DNA from: JAJEFO01 sp965214325
GTDB lineage: Bacteria > Pseudomonadota > Alphaproteobacteria > Rhodobacterales > Rhodobacteraceae
DNA: 64,000 bases
NCBI GenBank assembly: GCA_965214325.1
Contig: CBDCBG010000006.1
Coordinates: forward strand, 3,844,001-3,908,000
Direction of reading: 5' to 3'
Shown here: positions 25,907 to 33,943 of the stretch, piece after piece
How positions within the stretch are numbered: the first letter of the stretch is position 1
How the letters are laid out: each line of letters begins with the position of its first letter
Program-made: the position numbers and the translations under genes
The notes under the pieces: generated by a model
Databases searched by the model: none
What the model was told of the DNA's origin: nothing
What the model saw: the letters and a program-made list of their open reading frames with translations, nothing else

Positions 25907-27427
25907 ATGAGCAGGCAGACTCCCGTGGTGCTCTGCATTCTTGACGGGTGGGGTCTTCGCGAGGATCCGCGTGACAACGCTCCCGCAATGGCTGCGACCC
26001 CGACCTTTGACCGCATCATGGCCGGGTGTCCCAACTCAACGCTCGTCACGCATGGCCCGGATGTCGGCCTTCCGTCCGGGCAAATGGGCAATTCTGAGGT
26101 TGGACATACCAACATTGGCGCCGGCCGGGTCGTTGCCATGGATCTTGGCCAGATCGACCTGGCGATCGAGAACGGTTCGTTCGCGAGATGCCCGGCGCTG
26201 CAGGACTTCATCTCGGTTCTCGATGCCTCCGGGGGCCGGGCCCATCTCGCGGGACTGGTGTCGGAGGGTGGCGTTCACTCGCATCAGGCGCATATGGCGA
26301 AAGCGGCCTGGATTCTAGCCGATGCCGGCATCGAGACCGTTGTTCACGCGATTTCGGACGGCCGGGACGTTCCACCCAGATCCGCGCATGAATGCATTGT
26401 CAGCTTGCGCGAAGCCATGCCGCCAAGCGTTGGGTTCGCCACCGTTTCGGGCCGGTATTTCGCCATGGACCGTGACCACCGCTGGGACCGGGTGGAGCGC
26501 GCCTTTCGTGCCATCGTGAAGGGAGAGGGCGAGACATCCAAGACCGAATCGGCCGCAGTCGAAAACGCCCTTGCCGAAGGCGTCACCGATGAATTCATTC
26601 CGCCTACGGTGCTCGCGGGATACACTGGCATGAATGACGGAGACGGCATCTTCTTCACGAATTTCCGTGCCGACCGTGCCCGGGAGATCATGGCTGCGAT
26701 CGCGGCGCCCGGCTTCGACGCTTTCGAGACCGGCCCGCGCCCGGCCCTGGCTGCATGTCTCGGCATGGTCGAATACTCGGGCGGGCATAACGCGTACATG
26801 ACCAGCGTGTTTCCGAAACAGGACATAGGGAACACGCTGGGCGCGTGGGTCGCACGGCATGGGCTGAGGCAGTTCCGGCTTGCCGAGACCGAGAAGTATC
26901 CGCATGTCACGTTCTTTCTGAACGGCGGCAAGGAAGAGCCGGAAGCGGGCGAAGACCGCTTCATGCCCAGGAGCCCGAACGTCTCCACCTACGATCTGAA
27001 GCCCGAAATGTCGGCGGCGCAGGTCACCGACGCGTTCGTCGAGGCCATTGAGGCGGGTTATGATCTCATTGTCGCGAACTATGCCAACCCGGACATGGTG
27101 GGACATACGGGAAACCTGGATGCCGCAATCAAGGCCTGCGAGGCTGTGGATCGAGAGCTTGCCCGCGTCGTCGAGGTGCTTGACAGGTCAGGCGGCGCCA
27201 TGCTGCTGACGGCGGATCATGGAAACTGCGAAACGATGGTCGATCCCGGATCCGGCGAGGCGCACACGGCGCACACCACGAACCCGGTGCCGGTCGCGCT
27301 CTGCGGCGGGCCGGCGCACGCGCGACTCGCCGACGGACGCCTTTCCGACCTGGCTCCGACCGTCCTGGAGCTCATGGGGCTGCCCCAACCGGAGGAAATG
27401 ACCGGAAAGAGCCTGATTCGTGCTTGA
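25907..27427 (+). CDS. gpmI: 2,3-bisphosphoglycerate-independent phosphoglycerate mutase
   Basis: GpmI interconverts 3- and 2-phosphoglycerate using two Mn2+ ions and a phosphoserine intermediate. The 506-residue protein has the first metal Asp in CILDGWG (13), Ser63 in GQMGNSEVGHTNIGAG as nucleophile, DGRDVPP, NFRADRAREI, YANPDMVGHTG and TADHGNCE. Length is standard. The ATG at 25907 has AAGGAG 8 nt upstream; the GTG at 25877 is less likely. Confidence 0.96.
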   Translation: MSRQTPVVLCILDGWGLREDPRDNAPAMAATPTFDRIMAGCPNSTLVTHGPDVGLPSGQMGNSEVGHTNIGAGRVVAMDLGQIDLAIENGSFARCPALQDFISVLDASGGRAHLAGLVSEGGVHSHQAHMAKAAWILADAGIETVVHAISDGRDVPPRSAHECIVSLREAMPPSVGFATVSGRYFAMDRDHRWDRVERAFRAIVKGEGETSKTESAAVENALAEGVTDEFIPPTVLAGYTGMNDGDGIFFTNFRADRAREIMAAIAAPGFDAFETGPRPALAACLGMVEYSGGHNAYMTSVFPKQDIGNTLGAWVARHGLRQFRLAETEKYPHVTFFLNGGKEEPEAGEDRFMPRSPNVSTYDLKPEMSAAQVTDAFVEAIEAGYDLIVANYANPDMVGHTGNLDAAIKACEAVDRELARVVEVLDRSGGAMLLTADHGNCETMVDPGSGEAHTAHTTNPVPVALCGGPAHARLADGRLSDLAPTVLELMGLPQPEEMTGKSLIRA

Positions 27428-27455
27428 ACAGCCATTCCTGTCGCTGGCGAGGCGT

Positions 27456-27476
27456 GAATTTCGATGATCGAAATTC
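27456..27476. promoter_or_regulatory. Perfect palindrome upstream of ctpA
   Basis: Ten-bp arms GAATTTCGAT and ATCGAAATTC flank a single G. It lies 29 nt after gpmI and 144 nt before ctpA, in an AT-rich patch. With no loop it looks more like a protein-binding site than a terminator. The binder is unknown. Confidence 0.45.
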
Positions 27477-27619
27477 CGTCGGCACAAGAGAATTTGAACG
27501 AATTCAATCGAGACTGTGGCCATTTCGGACCAGAAACGCATTATAGGAAGGTCGGGCGAGTGCATTGCCTGATCGATCCAGTCCCGACCAAGATGCGGGG
27601 CCAATACAAGGAATAGACC

Positions 27620-28975
27620 ATGAGGAACCATTTTCTGGCATGCGTCGGGGGCGTGATGTTCGGCATTCTGGTGGCGACGCAGGTCACGGGACCGTTGATT
27701 GCGCAGGAGAACGACAAGCCGAGCGTCTACGACCAGCTCGATCTCTTCGGCGACATCTTCGAGCGCATCCGTGCGCAATATGTCGAGGAGGTCGATGACG
27801 GCGAGCTGATCGAAGCGGCGATCGACGGAATGCTGACGTCGCTTGATCCGCATTCATCGTATCTCTCGCCGGACGACGCGGAGGCGATGCGTGTCCAGAC
27901 GAGAGGCGAATTCGGCGGGCTCGGCATAGAGGTGACCCAGGAAGACGGATTCGTGAAAGTGGTCTCGCCGATCGACGGCACGCCGGCCGACGAAGCCGGC
28001 ATGCAGGCGGGCGACTTCATCACTCATGTCGACGGCGAGAGCGTTCTGGGCCTCACGCTCGACGAAGCGGTCGAAATGATGCGCGGGCCAGTCGGTTCCG
28101 AGATCGTCATTACCGTCGTGCGCGAAGGCGAGACGGAACCGTTCGACGTCTCGATCATTCGCGACACGATCAAGCTGACGGCAGTCAGGTCGAGGATCGT
28201 GGGGCAGACGGTGGTCTTGCGCATCACGACCTTCAGCGACCAGACGTTTCCGTCCTTGGAGCAGCAATTGCCGGAAATGGTCGAGGAGGCGGGCGGACTG
28301 GATGCGGTCAACGGATTCGTCATCGATCTCCGGAACAATCCGGGAGGCCTTCTCGAGCAGGCCGTCAAGGTGTCCGACGCGTTTCTCGAAGGCGGCGAAA
28401 TCGTTTCGACCCGTGGACGCGAGCTTCGGGACAGCGGCCGGTACAATGCGGAATCAGGAGACCTTGCCGACGGCAAGCCGATTGTCGTCCTGATCAATGG
28501 TGGCTCCGCGTCCGCATCAGAGATTGTGGCGGGCGCGCTCCAGGATCACCGGCGCGCAATCGTCGTAGGCACGAAGTCGTTTGGAAAGGGTTCGGTCCAG
28601 ACCGTAATGCCACTGCGTGACGAGGCCGCAATGCGGCTTACGACGGCGCGTTACTACACTCCGTCCGGTCGTTCGATCCAGGCCCTTGGGGTGTCCCCGG
28701 ACATCATTGTCCAGCAGCCGCCACGCCGGGAAGCCGACGAGGAGGATGAGCCTCAGCGGCAGAGGCGTTTCGAGGCCGATCTGCGCGGATCTCTTTCAAA
28801 TGACAGCCTCAGCGAGGACGAGCGCCGCCAGGTCGAGGAAGATCGCTTGAGGGCCGAAGAGGCCGCGGAACTGCGTGACGAAGACTATCAACTGGCTTAT
28901 GCGATCGACATCCTGAAGGGGCTTTCCACGCTTGGACCCGAAAATGCCGCGGCGCTGGCGCGCAGGTCCAATTGA
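27620..28975 (+). CDS. ctpA: Carboxy-terminal processing protease (S41 family)
   Basis: CtpA is a periplasmic serine protease acting on envelope proteins and cell-wall hydrolases. The 451-residue protein has an N-terminal signal or anchor (residues 1-29), the N-terminal S41 region with LTSLDPHSSYL (72-82), a PDZ domain (about 95-170; GLGIEVTQEDG) and the catalytic core with Ser298 in GGSASASEIVAG and Lys323 in KSFGKGSVQT. RBS AAGGAAT precedes the ATG. In many alphaproteobacteria an EnvC-like M23 protein lies between gpmI and ctpA; it is absent here. Confidence 0.94.
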   Translation: MRNHFLACVGGVMFGILVATQVTGPLIAQENDKPSVYDQLDLFGDIFERIRAQYVEEVDDGELIEAAIDGMLTSLDPHSSYLSPDDAEAMRVQTRGEFGGLGIEVTQEDGFVKVVSPIDGTPADEAGMQAGDFITHVDGESVLGLTLDEAVEMMRGPVGSEIVITVVREGETEPFDVSIIRDTIKLTAVRSRIVGQTVVLRITTFSDQTFPSLEQQLPEMVEEAGGLDAVNGFVIDLRNNPGGLLEQAVKVSDAFLEGGEIVSTRGRELRDSGRYNAESGDLADGKPIVVLINGGSASASEIVAGALQDHRRAIVVGTKSFGKGSVQTVMPLRDEAAMRLTTARYYTPSGRSIQALGVSPDIIVQQPPRREADEEDEPQRQRRFEADLRGSLSNDSLSEDERRQVEEDRLRAEEAAELRDEDYQLAYAIDILKGLSTLGPENAAALARRSN

Positions 28976-29223
28976 CGAAGGATCGTGCGTAGCTCGCTGC
29001 GGGCCTGACGCCGCTGCCTGCGCGCGCTGCCATGAAGTGGAGCAGAATCGCGCGCATCGCCGGGCTGCGGACGACAATGCCGTCATGCGGTCCTGCAGGG
29101 ATCATGTGGCTTGCGGCGCACCCGAGACTGGCATTCGAGTCGCGGCCACGTGGGCTTCAATGCCTTGACGCTGTCGACGCCGTCAATTGCGGCATGGCTG
29201 CCTAGGGTCTATATGGTCACCGC

Positions 29224-30015
29224 ATGAACATGCCCGGCACAAGATCCCATGGCCAGTTGAGCATTTCGGCAAGCTCGGCGCCGCGAAACCTGCTCACGGA
29301 CCGGCCATCGCGTGCCGGGGCATGGACGGCGAAGGTCATCACGCTCTTTCCAGAGGCGTTCCCCGGCGTGCTGGGCGCATCATTGATCGGCAAGGCATTG
29401 GCTGAAGGGCTTTGGAACCTGGAAACCGTGGATCTGCGGCAGTTCGGCGCAGGCAAGCACCGTAGCGTCGATGACACGCCATCCGGGGGCGGTGCGGGCA
29501 TGGTGCTACGTGCCGACGTCATGGGGAACGCCGTCCGGCAAGCCTGCCGGGAAACCGCCTTGCCTCTGGTGCATCTCAGTCCGCGTGGGCGCCGCCTGGA
29601 CCAGGCAATGGTGCAGCGCTTCTCGGAAGGTCCTGGCCTGGTCCTCATTTCAGGTCGGTTCGAAGGACTTGATCAGCGCGTCATCGACCGGTTCGGCATC
29701 GAGGAAGTCTCCATGGGCGACTTCGTGATGACGGGCGGGGAGATTGCCGCGCAGGCACTGATCGATGCTGCCGTTCGGCTCCTGCCCGGCGTGGTTGGCA
29801 ACGCGGCTTCAATTGAAGGCGAGAGCTTCTCGAACGGGCTGCTCGAATATCCCCAATACACGCGCCCGGCCACTTGGGAGGGGCGCGACATTCCGGACGT
29901 TCTGACGTCCGGTGACCATCAAGCCGTGGCGAAATGGCGCCAGCAGGAGGCGGAGCGGCTGACGAGAGAGAGGCGGCCGGATCTCTGGCAGGCATATTCC
30001 GGCAAGGTACCGTAA
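29224..30015 (+). CDS. trmD: tRNA (guanine-N1)-methyltransferase
   Basis: TrmD methylates N1 of G37 in tRNAs reading CNN/GGN codons, preventing +1 frameshifting. The 263-residue protein has the trefoil-knot SAM-binding segments ISGRFEGLDQRVIDRF and SMGDFVMTGGEIAAQ, and DDTPSGGGAGMVLRADV near the N-terminus. About 35 residues precede TAKVITLFPEAFPG; such an extension is common in Rhodobacterales TrmD, which supports the ATG at 29224 (29230 is also possible). rpsP and rimM, often upstream, are not here. trmD is followed by rplS and rpmE in the usual order. Confidence 0.94.
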   Translation: MNMPGTRSHGQLSISASSAPRNLLTDRPSRAGAWTAKVITLFPEAFPGVLGASLIGKALAEGLWNLETVDLRQFGAGKHRSVDDTPSGGGAGMVLRADVMGNAVRQACRETALPLVHLSPRGRRLDQAMVQRFSEGPGLVLISGRFEGLDQRVIDRFGIEEVSMGDFVMTGGEIAAQALIDAAVRLLPGVVGNAASIEGESFSNGLLEYPQYTRPATWEGRDIPDVLTSGDHQAVAKWRQQEAERLTRERRPDLWQAYSGKVP

Positions 30016-30022
30016 GGGCCAA

Positions 30023-30052
30023 GCTCGCGACCGTGCCTGCCCGGTCGCGAGC
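30023..30052 (+). terminator. Strong stem-loop after trmD
   Basis: GCTCGCGACCG (30023-30033) and CGGTCGCGAGC (30042-30052) form an 11-bp perfect GC-rich stem with an 8-nt loop, 8 nt after the trmD stop. There is no T-run. It could terminate or attenuate transcription so that rplS-rpmE are expressed from a separate promoter. Confidence 0.6.
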
Positions 30053-30261
30053 GCATGTGGCCGTTTCGAGCGGACTTTTCTCCTTGATTGCCTTCCAAGC
30101 ACCCCCTATAGGGACGCGGGTTCGCGGGCAAAGCGGTGCTCGAAAGGAAAGTTGACCTGTATCCTCTGGCGGGCGGCACGACCGGCCCAAGATTTCGACC
30201 GGAGCTCTGAGGCACGAAACATCTCCCGGGGGCAACTCGGGGCACGACAGGAGTGGGTCAG

Positions 30262-30639
30262 ATGGATCTGATCGCTGAGCTTGACGCCGAGCAGGTCGCT
30301 GCTCTCGGCAACAGCATTCCGGACTTCAAGGCGGGCGACACCGTCCGGGTCGGTTACAAGGTCACGGAAGGCACGCGGACACGCGTGCAGAACTACGAAG
30401 GCGTGTGCATTGCGCGAAAGAACGGCGAAGGCATTGCCGGGTCGTTCACGGTGCGCAAGATCTCCTTCGGCGAAGGTGTCGAGCGGGTCTTTCCGCTGCA
30501 TTCGACCAATATCGATTCGATTACCGTCGTGCGTAGAGGACGGGTTCGTCGCGCGAAGCTCTACTACCTGCGGTCGCGGCGTGGAAAGTCGGCCCGGATT
30601 GCAGAGGATTCCGCATACAAGCCGAAGAGCGAGACCTGA
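30262..30639 (+). CDS. rplS: 50S ribosomal protein L19
   Basis: The 125-residue protein carries L19 signatures: FKAGDTVRVGYKVTEG, RVQNYEGVCIARKNGEG, SFTVRKISFGEGVERVFPLHS and RRGRVRRAKLYYLR. The ATG at 30262 has AGGAG 9 nt upstream; a GTG at 30253 in the same frame is less suitable. It is followed by rpmE after 11 nt. Confidence 0.97.
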   Translation: MDLIAELDAEQVAALGNSIPDFKAGDTVRVGYKVTEGTRTRVQNYEGVCIARKNGEGIAGSFTVRKISFGEGVERVFPLHSTNIDSITVVRRGRVRRAKLYYLRSRRGKSARIAEDSAYKPKSET

Positions 30640-30650
30640 GGAACGCTGCC

Positions 30651-30872
30651 ATGAAGAAAGACACACATCCCGACTATCACGTCATCGATGTCAAGATGAC
30701 AAACGGCGACGTCGTCCAGATGCGCTCGACCTGGGGAGCGGAGGGCGACCAGCTATCGCTTGACGTGGACCCGACAGTGCATCCGGCATGGACCGGTGGC
30801 GGCACCCGCCTTCTGGACACCGGTGGCCGCGTGTCGAGATTCAAGAAGAAATACGAAGGGCTGGACTTCTAG
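30651..30872 (+). CDS. rpmE: 50S ribosomal protein L31
   Basis: The 73-residue protein begins MKKDTHPDYHVIDVKMTNGD and has VHPAWTGGGTRLLDTGGRVSRFKKKY. It contains no cysteine, so it is the zinc-free form usual in Rhodobacterales. It follows rplS closely and is probably co-transcribed. Confidence 0.96.
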   Translation: MKKDTHPDYHVIDVKMTNGDVVQMRSTWGAEGDQLSLDVDPTVHPAWTGGGTRLLDTGGRVSRFKKKYEGLDF

Positions 30873-30952
30873 CCGGTCAAGTCACGCGTGGCGTGGCCGG
30901 GCTGCGAGCGATGCCGTCCTGCGGGCTCGCCGCACGTTCCATGGAGATGCTC

Positions 30953-31726
30953 ATGTCGCTTGAGGGAAGGTCGGCCGTCATCACCGGTTCAAGTTCCGGC
31001 ATCGGGCTTGGCATTGCCTGGGCGATGGCGCGAGCCGGTTCGGATGTTGTACTGAACTCGTTCACGGACCGCGACGAAGACCACGCCCTGGCAGCAGGGA
31101 TTGCCGAAGAAACAGGGGTGAGGGCGCGCTACATTCAGGCCGACATGTCGAAGCCGGGCGAATGTCGCTTTCTTGTCGAGCAGGCGGGCGCCTGTGATGT
31201 CCTGGTGAACAACGCCGGCATTCAGCACGTCGCGGCGATTGAAGAGTTCCCGGTCGAGACATGGGACAAGATCATCGCGATCAACATGAATTCCGCCTTT
31301 CACACGACGGCCGTTGCCATCCCGTCAATGCGCGAGAAAGGCTGGGGCCGCATCATAAACATCGCGTCCGCGCACGGGCTCACGGCCTCTCCGTACAAGT
31401 CGGCCTACGTCACTGCCAAGCATGGTCTGGTCGGCATGACGAAAGTCGTGGCTCTGGAGACAGCGCGCGACCCGATCACGGCGAATGCCATCTGTCCCGG
31501 ATACGTCCTGACGCCGCTGGTCGAGGCGCAGATCCCCGACACGGCGAAGGAACATGGCATATCCGAAGAAGAGGCGGTCGAGCGGGTGATGCTCGCCCGT
31601 CAGCCGACGAAAGAGTTCGTGACGGTGGAGCAGCTCGGCGGCCTTGCGGTGTTTCTGTGCAGCGATGCAGCGGCGCAGTTGACCGGCGCCGCGGTGTCCA
31701 TGGACGGCGGCTGGACCGCCCTCTGA
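30953..31726 (+). CDS. bdhA: 3-hydroxybutyrate dehydrogenase (SDR)
   Basis: This 257-residue NAD-dependent enzyme converts 3-hydroxybutyrate to acetoacetate, usually in polyhydroxybutyrate turnover. Motifs are TGSSSGIGLGIA (10-21), NNAGIQHVAAIEEFP, INIASAHGLTASPYKSAYVTAKHG with the catalytic Ser, Tyr and Lys, ICPGYVLTPLVE with the substrate-binding Gln just after it (AQIPDTAKE), and QPTKEFVTVEQLG. This matches the bacterial 3HB dehydrogenase family closely along its length. The ATG at 30953 has GGAG 8 nt upstream. Confidence 0.9.
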   Translation: MSLEGRSAVITGSSSGIGLGIAWAMARAGSDVVLNSFTDRDEDHALAAGIAEETGVRARYIQADMSKPGECRFLVEQAGACDVLVNNAGIQHVAAIEEFPVETWDKIIAINMNSAFHTTAVAIPSMREKGWGRIINIASAHGLTASPYKSAYVTAKHGLVGMTKVVALETARDPITANAICPGYVLTPLVEAQIPDTAKEHGISEEEAVERVMLARQPTKEFVTVEQLGGLAVFLCSDAAAQLTGAAVSMDGGWTAL

Positions 31727-31851
31727 TCCGAAATTGCCGTAGGGCCGAACTGATCTGTCCGCGATGGGTGGCCAAGCAGTGCCTCGGGACGGATTCGGCC
31801 GAGGATGGCATTTCCGGCCATGCCATGCCGAATGACTTTCGTGTCACGTCA

Positions 31852-32574
31852 TCAGGATTCGCCGGGGCCGGTCGCGGGGTCGCGCATCTCCTCGATCGGC
31901 TTTGGAGCCGCAGGCGCTCCGTCGGGATAGACAAGGCCAGCCGAGATCACGAGCTTTGCGGCGTCCTCGACCGACATTTCCAGCTCGATCAGGTCGCTCT
32001 TCGGGACGAACAGGAGAAAGCCGGAAGTCGGGTTGGGCGTGGTCGGCAGGAACACGGCGGTTTTCCCCCCTTCACGGGCAATCTTGGCGTCAACCTCTCC
32101 CTTGGCGGTCCTTGAAATGAAAGCGATTGCCCAGAGCCCCTTGCGCGGGTACTCCACGAGGCATGCCCGATCGAAGGAGGTCTCCGACTGCGCGAACACG
32201 GTTTCCACGATCTGTTTCAGGCCCTTGTAGACCGAGCGGATCACGGGAAGATTGTGAACGAGGCTTTCGCCCCAATGGATCAGCGACCTGCCGATGATTC
32301 CCTTGGCAAGCCAGCCTACGACTATGGTGAATACCAGGAAGAGGATTACGCCGACGCCGCGGATGTTCATCCCGACATACTGATCGGGCCTGAGCCAAAT
32401 GGGCACGAAGGGCAGCACCAGGCTGTCAACCCAGCCCGCGACGGTCCAGATCAGCCAGAGGGTCAGCCCGATTGGCGCGATCACGACCAGCCCGGTCAGG
32501 AACGAGCCTCTGAGCCAGGCGAAGGCGCTTCTTCGCCGTCGGACCACGTGGTTGTCGTAGAATCTCCTGTTCAT
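31852..32574 (-). CDS. DUF502 family membrane protein
   Basis: This 240-residue inner-membrane protein of unknown function begins with a basic segment (MNRRFYDNHVVRRRRS) followed by two strong membrane helices (about 21-43 and 75-97). A soluble domain follows, with the DUF502 signatures NLPVIRSVYKGLKQIVET, RACLVEYPRKGLWAIAFI and VFLPTTPNPTSGFLLFV. The ATG at 32574 is supported by the family's N-terminus. A degraded copy of the 5' end and upstream region recurs at the right edge (63885-64000). Confidence 0.88.
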   Translation of the reverse strand: MNRRFYDNHVVRRRRSAFAWLRGSFLTGLVVIAPIGLTLWLIWTVAGWVDSLVLPFVPIWLRPDQYVGMNIRGVGVILFLVFTIVVGWLAKGIIGRSLIHWGESLVHNLPVIRSVYKGLKQIVETVFAQSETSFDRACLVEYPRKGLWAIAFISRTAKGEVDAKIAREGGKTAVFLPTTPNPTSGFLLFVPKSDLIELEMSVEDAAKLVISAGLVYPDGAPAAPKPIEEMRDPATGPGES

Positions 32575-32943
32575 GTGTCTTGACCCGGAATCCCCGGAGG
32601 AGCTTAGGGGTTGCGGACGGCGCTGGCAACGGTTTCTGCCACATGACAGTTGTCCGAACAGCGACTCGCCAAGAGATTTCCGCCGGACATGAACCTGATC
32701 CTGGATCAAGTCTCTTTCAAGCGTCGTTCCGGGACTCCCGCCGGCGTTGAATTCGTGAATTGCGGCGGCGGCGGCGGCGAGAAGGGCTCGAAGCCTGATC
32801 AACGGATCGCCTTGCGTGGGCCGCGACCTGCTTTCGGGCCAGGCCATTGCCTTTCGCTCCCGCTGCCGAAGGCAGACTCAACTGCCCGATGGCCTGGACG
32901 GAAATTTCCGGGATCTCCGCCTCAATTCGTGCGCAAGGCAAGG
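32575..32943. other. Gap between the DUF502 gene and the aldehyde dehydrogenase pseudogene
   Basis: No gene is supported. The first 65 nt upstream of the DUF502 start are the part duplicated at the right edge. A short GCG-repeat run occurs near 32762-32776. Confidence 0.4.
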
Positions 32944-33850
32944 TCATGGCCCCATACAGGCCGTCGTTAGATCGAGAATCCTGCAGAATGCGCGCGACGA
33001 CTTGTCGTGGCCATTTCCGGATTGCTTCATGCCACCCATAGGAACGGTCACGCCGGGACCACCATAAGTGTTCACGTGCACGACACATGTGTCACTTCTC
33101 GCACCATGCGGTGGGCGCATGAGAGGCCGTGGATGCCCGGGCGCCGCCGGCGAGACCGCAATCCGTACTGTTTGCCAAGCGGATCGCCTCAGCTTCATCA
33201 GCGACCGGAGTCGCGGCAGGAACCGGTCCGAACACTTCGCTTTGGATCCCCGCCCCCGCGCGGCGCCGGCCCTGTCGCGAAAGCGGAATCGGGTTGTCGA
33301 GGCGGGTTCGAGGATGTGAACTCCGGAACCTTCGGGGCGATCGAGGCCGGCAACGCAATGGAGTGCCCAGTCTCACCCGGCCCTGAGCCTGGCCCCTGCC
33401 GTGACCGGCGTTTGTCACTGATGGGGCCGGGTTCGTTCGCCCGCGACCTCGGAGACCTGGGAATTGCCGTGGTCCTTCAACCGGCCCGAGCGAAGCGAGG
33501 CGACAAGGGGGGGACCGAATGCCGCACGAGCGAAGGAGGCCGAGAGCCTGTGAAGATCATGACCCGGGACTGCGCCGGGATCGACCCCCCCCCCCCCCCC
33601 AAGTTCCTAACGTCGGGACCGTTACATGTCGAGTTCCGCCCGAAAGTCAGCCGTCTTGCTGAAAGCAAGGGACTGGGCGATCGAGATCCGTCCAGGGTGG
33701 CGCGGGAGCAATGCTACGCCGACGCTTGTCGTCAAACGCTCTCCGAGCGGACGCGACCGCGCGGTCGGTGTCTTCCCTTTTGCCAGCGGCGATTGTGGTC
33801 AGTATCTGCCCATCGGGTGGGGATTTCACGTCCTCGGCCTTGCCTGTGAC
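32944..33850 (-). pseudogene. Aldehyde dehydrogenase pseudogene
   Basis: Three pieces of one aldehyde dehydrogenase are recognisable in order on the minus strand. N-terminal SPPDGQILTTIAAGKRED then DRAVASARRAFDD ends near 33690. GIQSEVFGPVPAATPVADE then AEAIRLANSTDCGLAGG lies near 33190-33260 in another frame. The C-terminus VHVNTYGGPGVTVPMGGMKQ and SGNGHDKSSRAF lies near 32960-33080 in a further frame. The catalytic Glu and Cys segments are not recognisable. A 16-base C tract (33585-33600) and an IS-end-like sequence (33612-33670) lie in the gap. The gene directly followed the tctA gene and was probably part of that operon. Confidence 0.75.
33612..33670. mobile_element. Solo IS end, similar to the right flank of the IS1634-type element
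   Basis: About 58 bases starting CGGGACCGTTACATGTCGAG resemble 52936-52993, immediately after the transposase gene at 51161-52927, with roughly 80% identity by eye. It lies inside the aldehyde dehydrogenase pseudogene next to the poly-C tract. It is best read as the scar of a lost related element. Confidence 0.5.
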
Positions 33851-33943
33851 CCCTGGAGAGGAGGCGCCGTCGATCGACCGTCCTTGTGGTCCCGTTGCCT
33901 TGCCATGCAGTGCATCAATCTCTGCCTGATCAGTCGACAGGGC

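Noticed and set aside
32762..32776. GCG trinucleotide run as a possible coding or variable repeat
   Set aside because: Short and in non-coding high-GC sequence; no gene depends on it.
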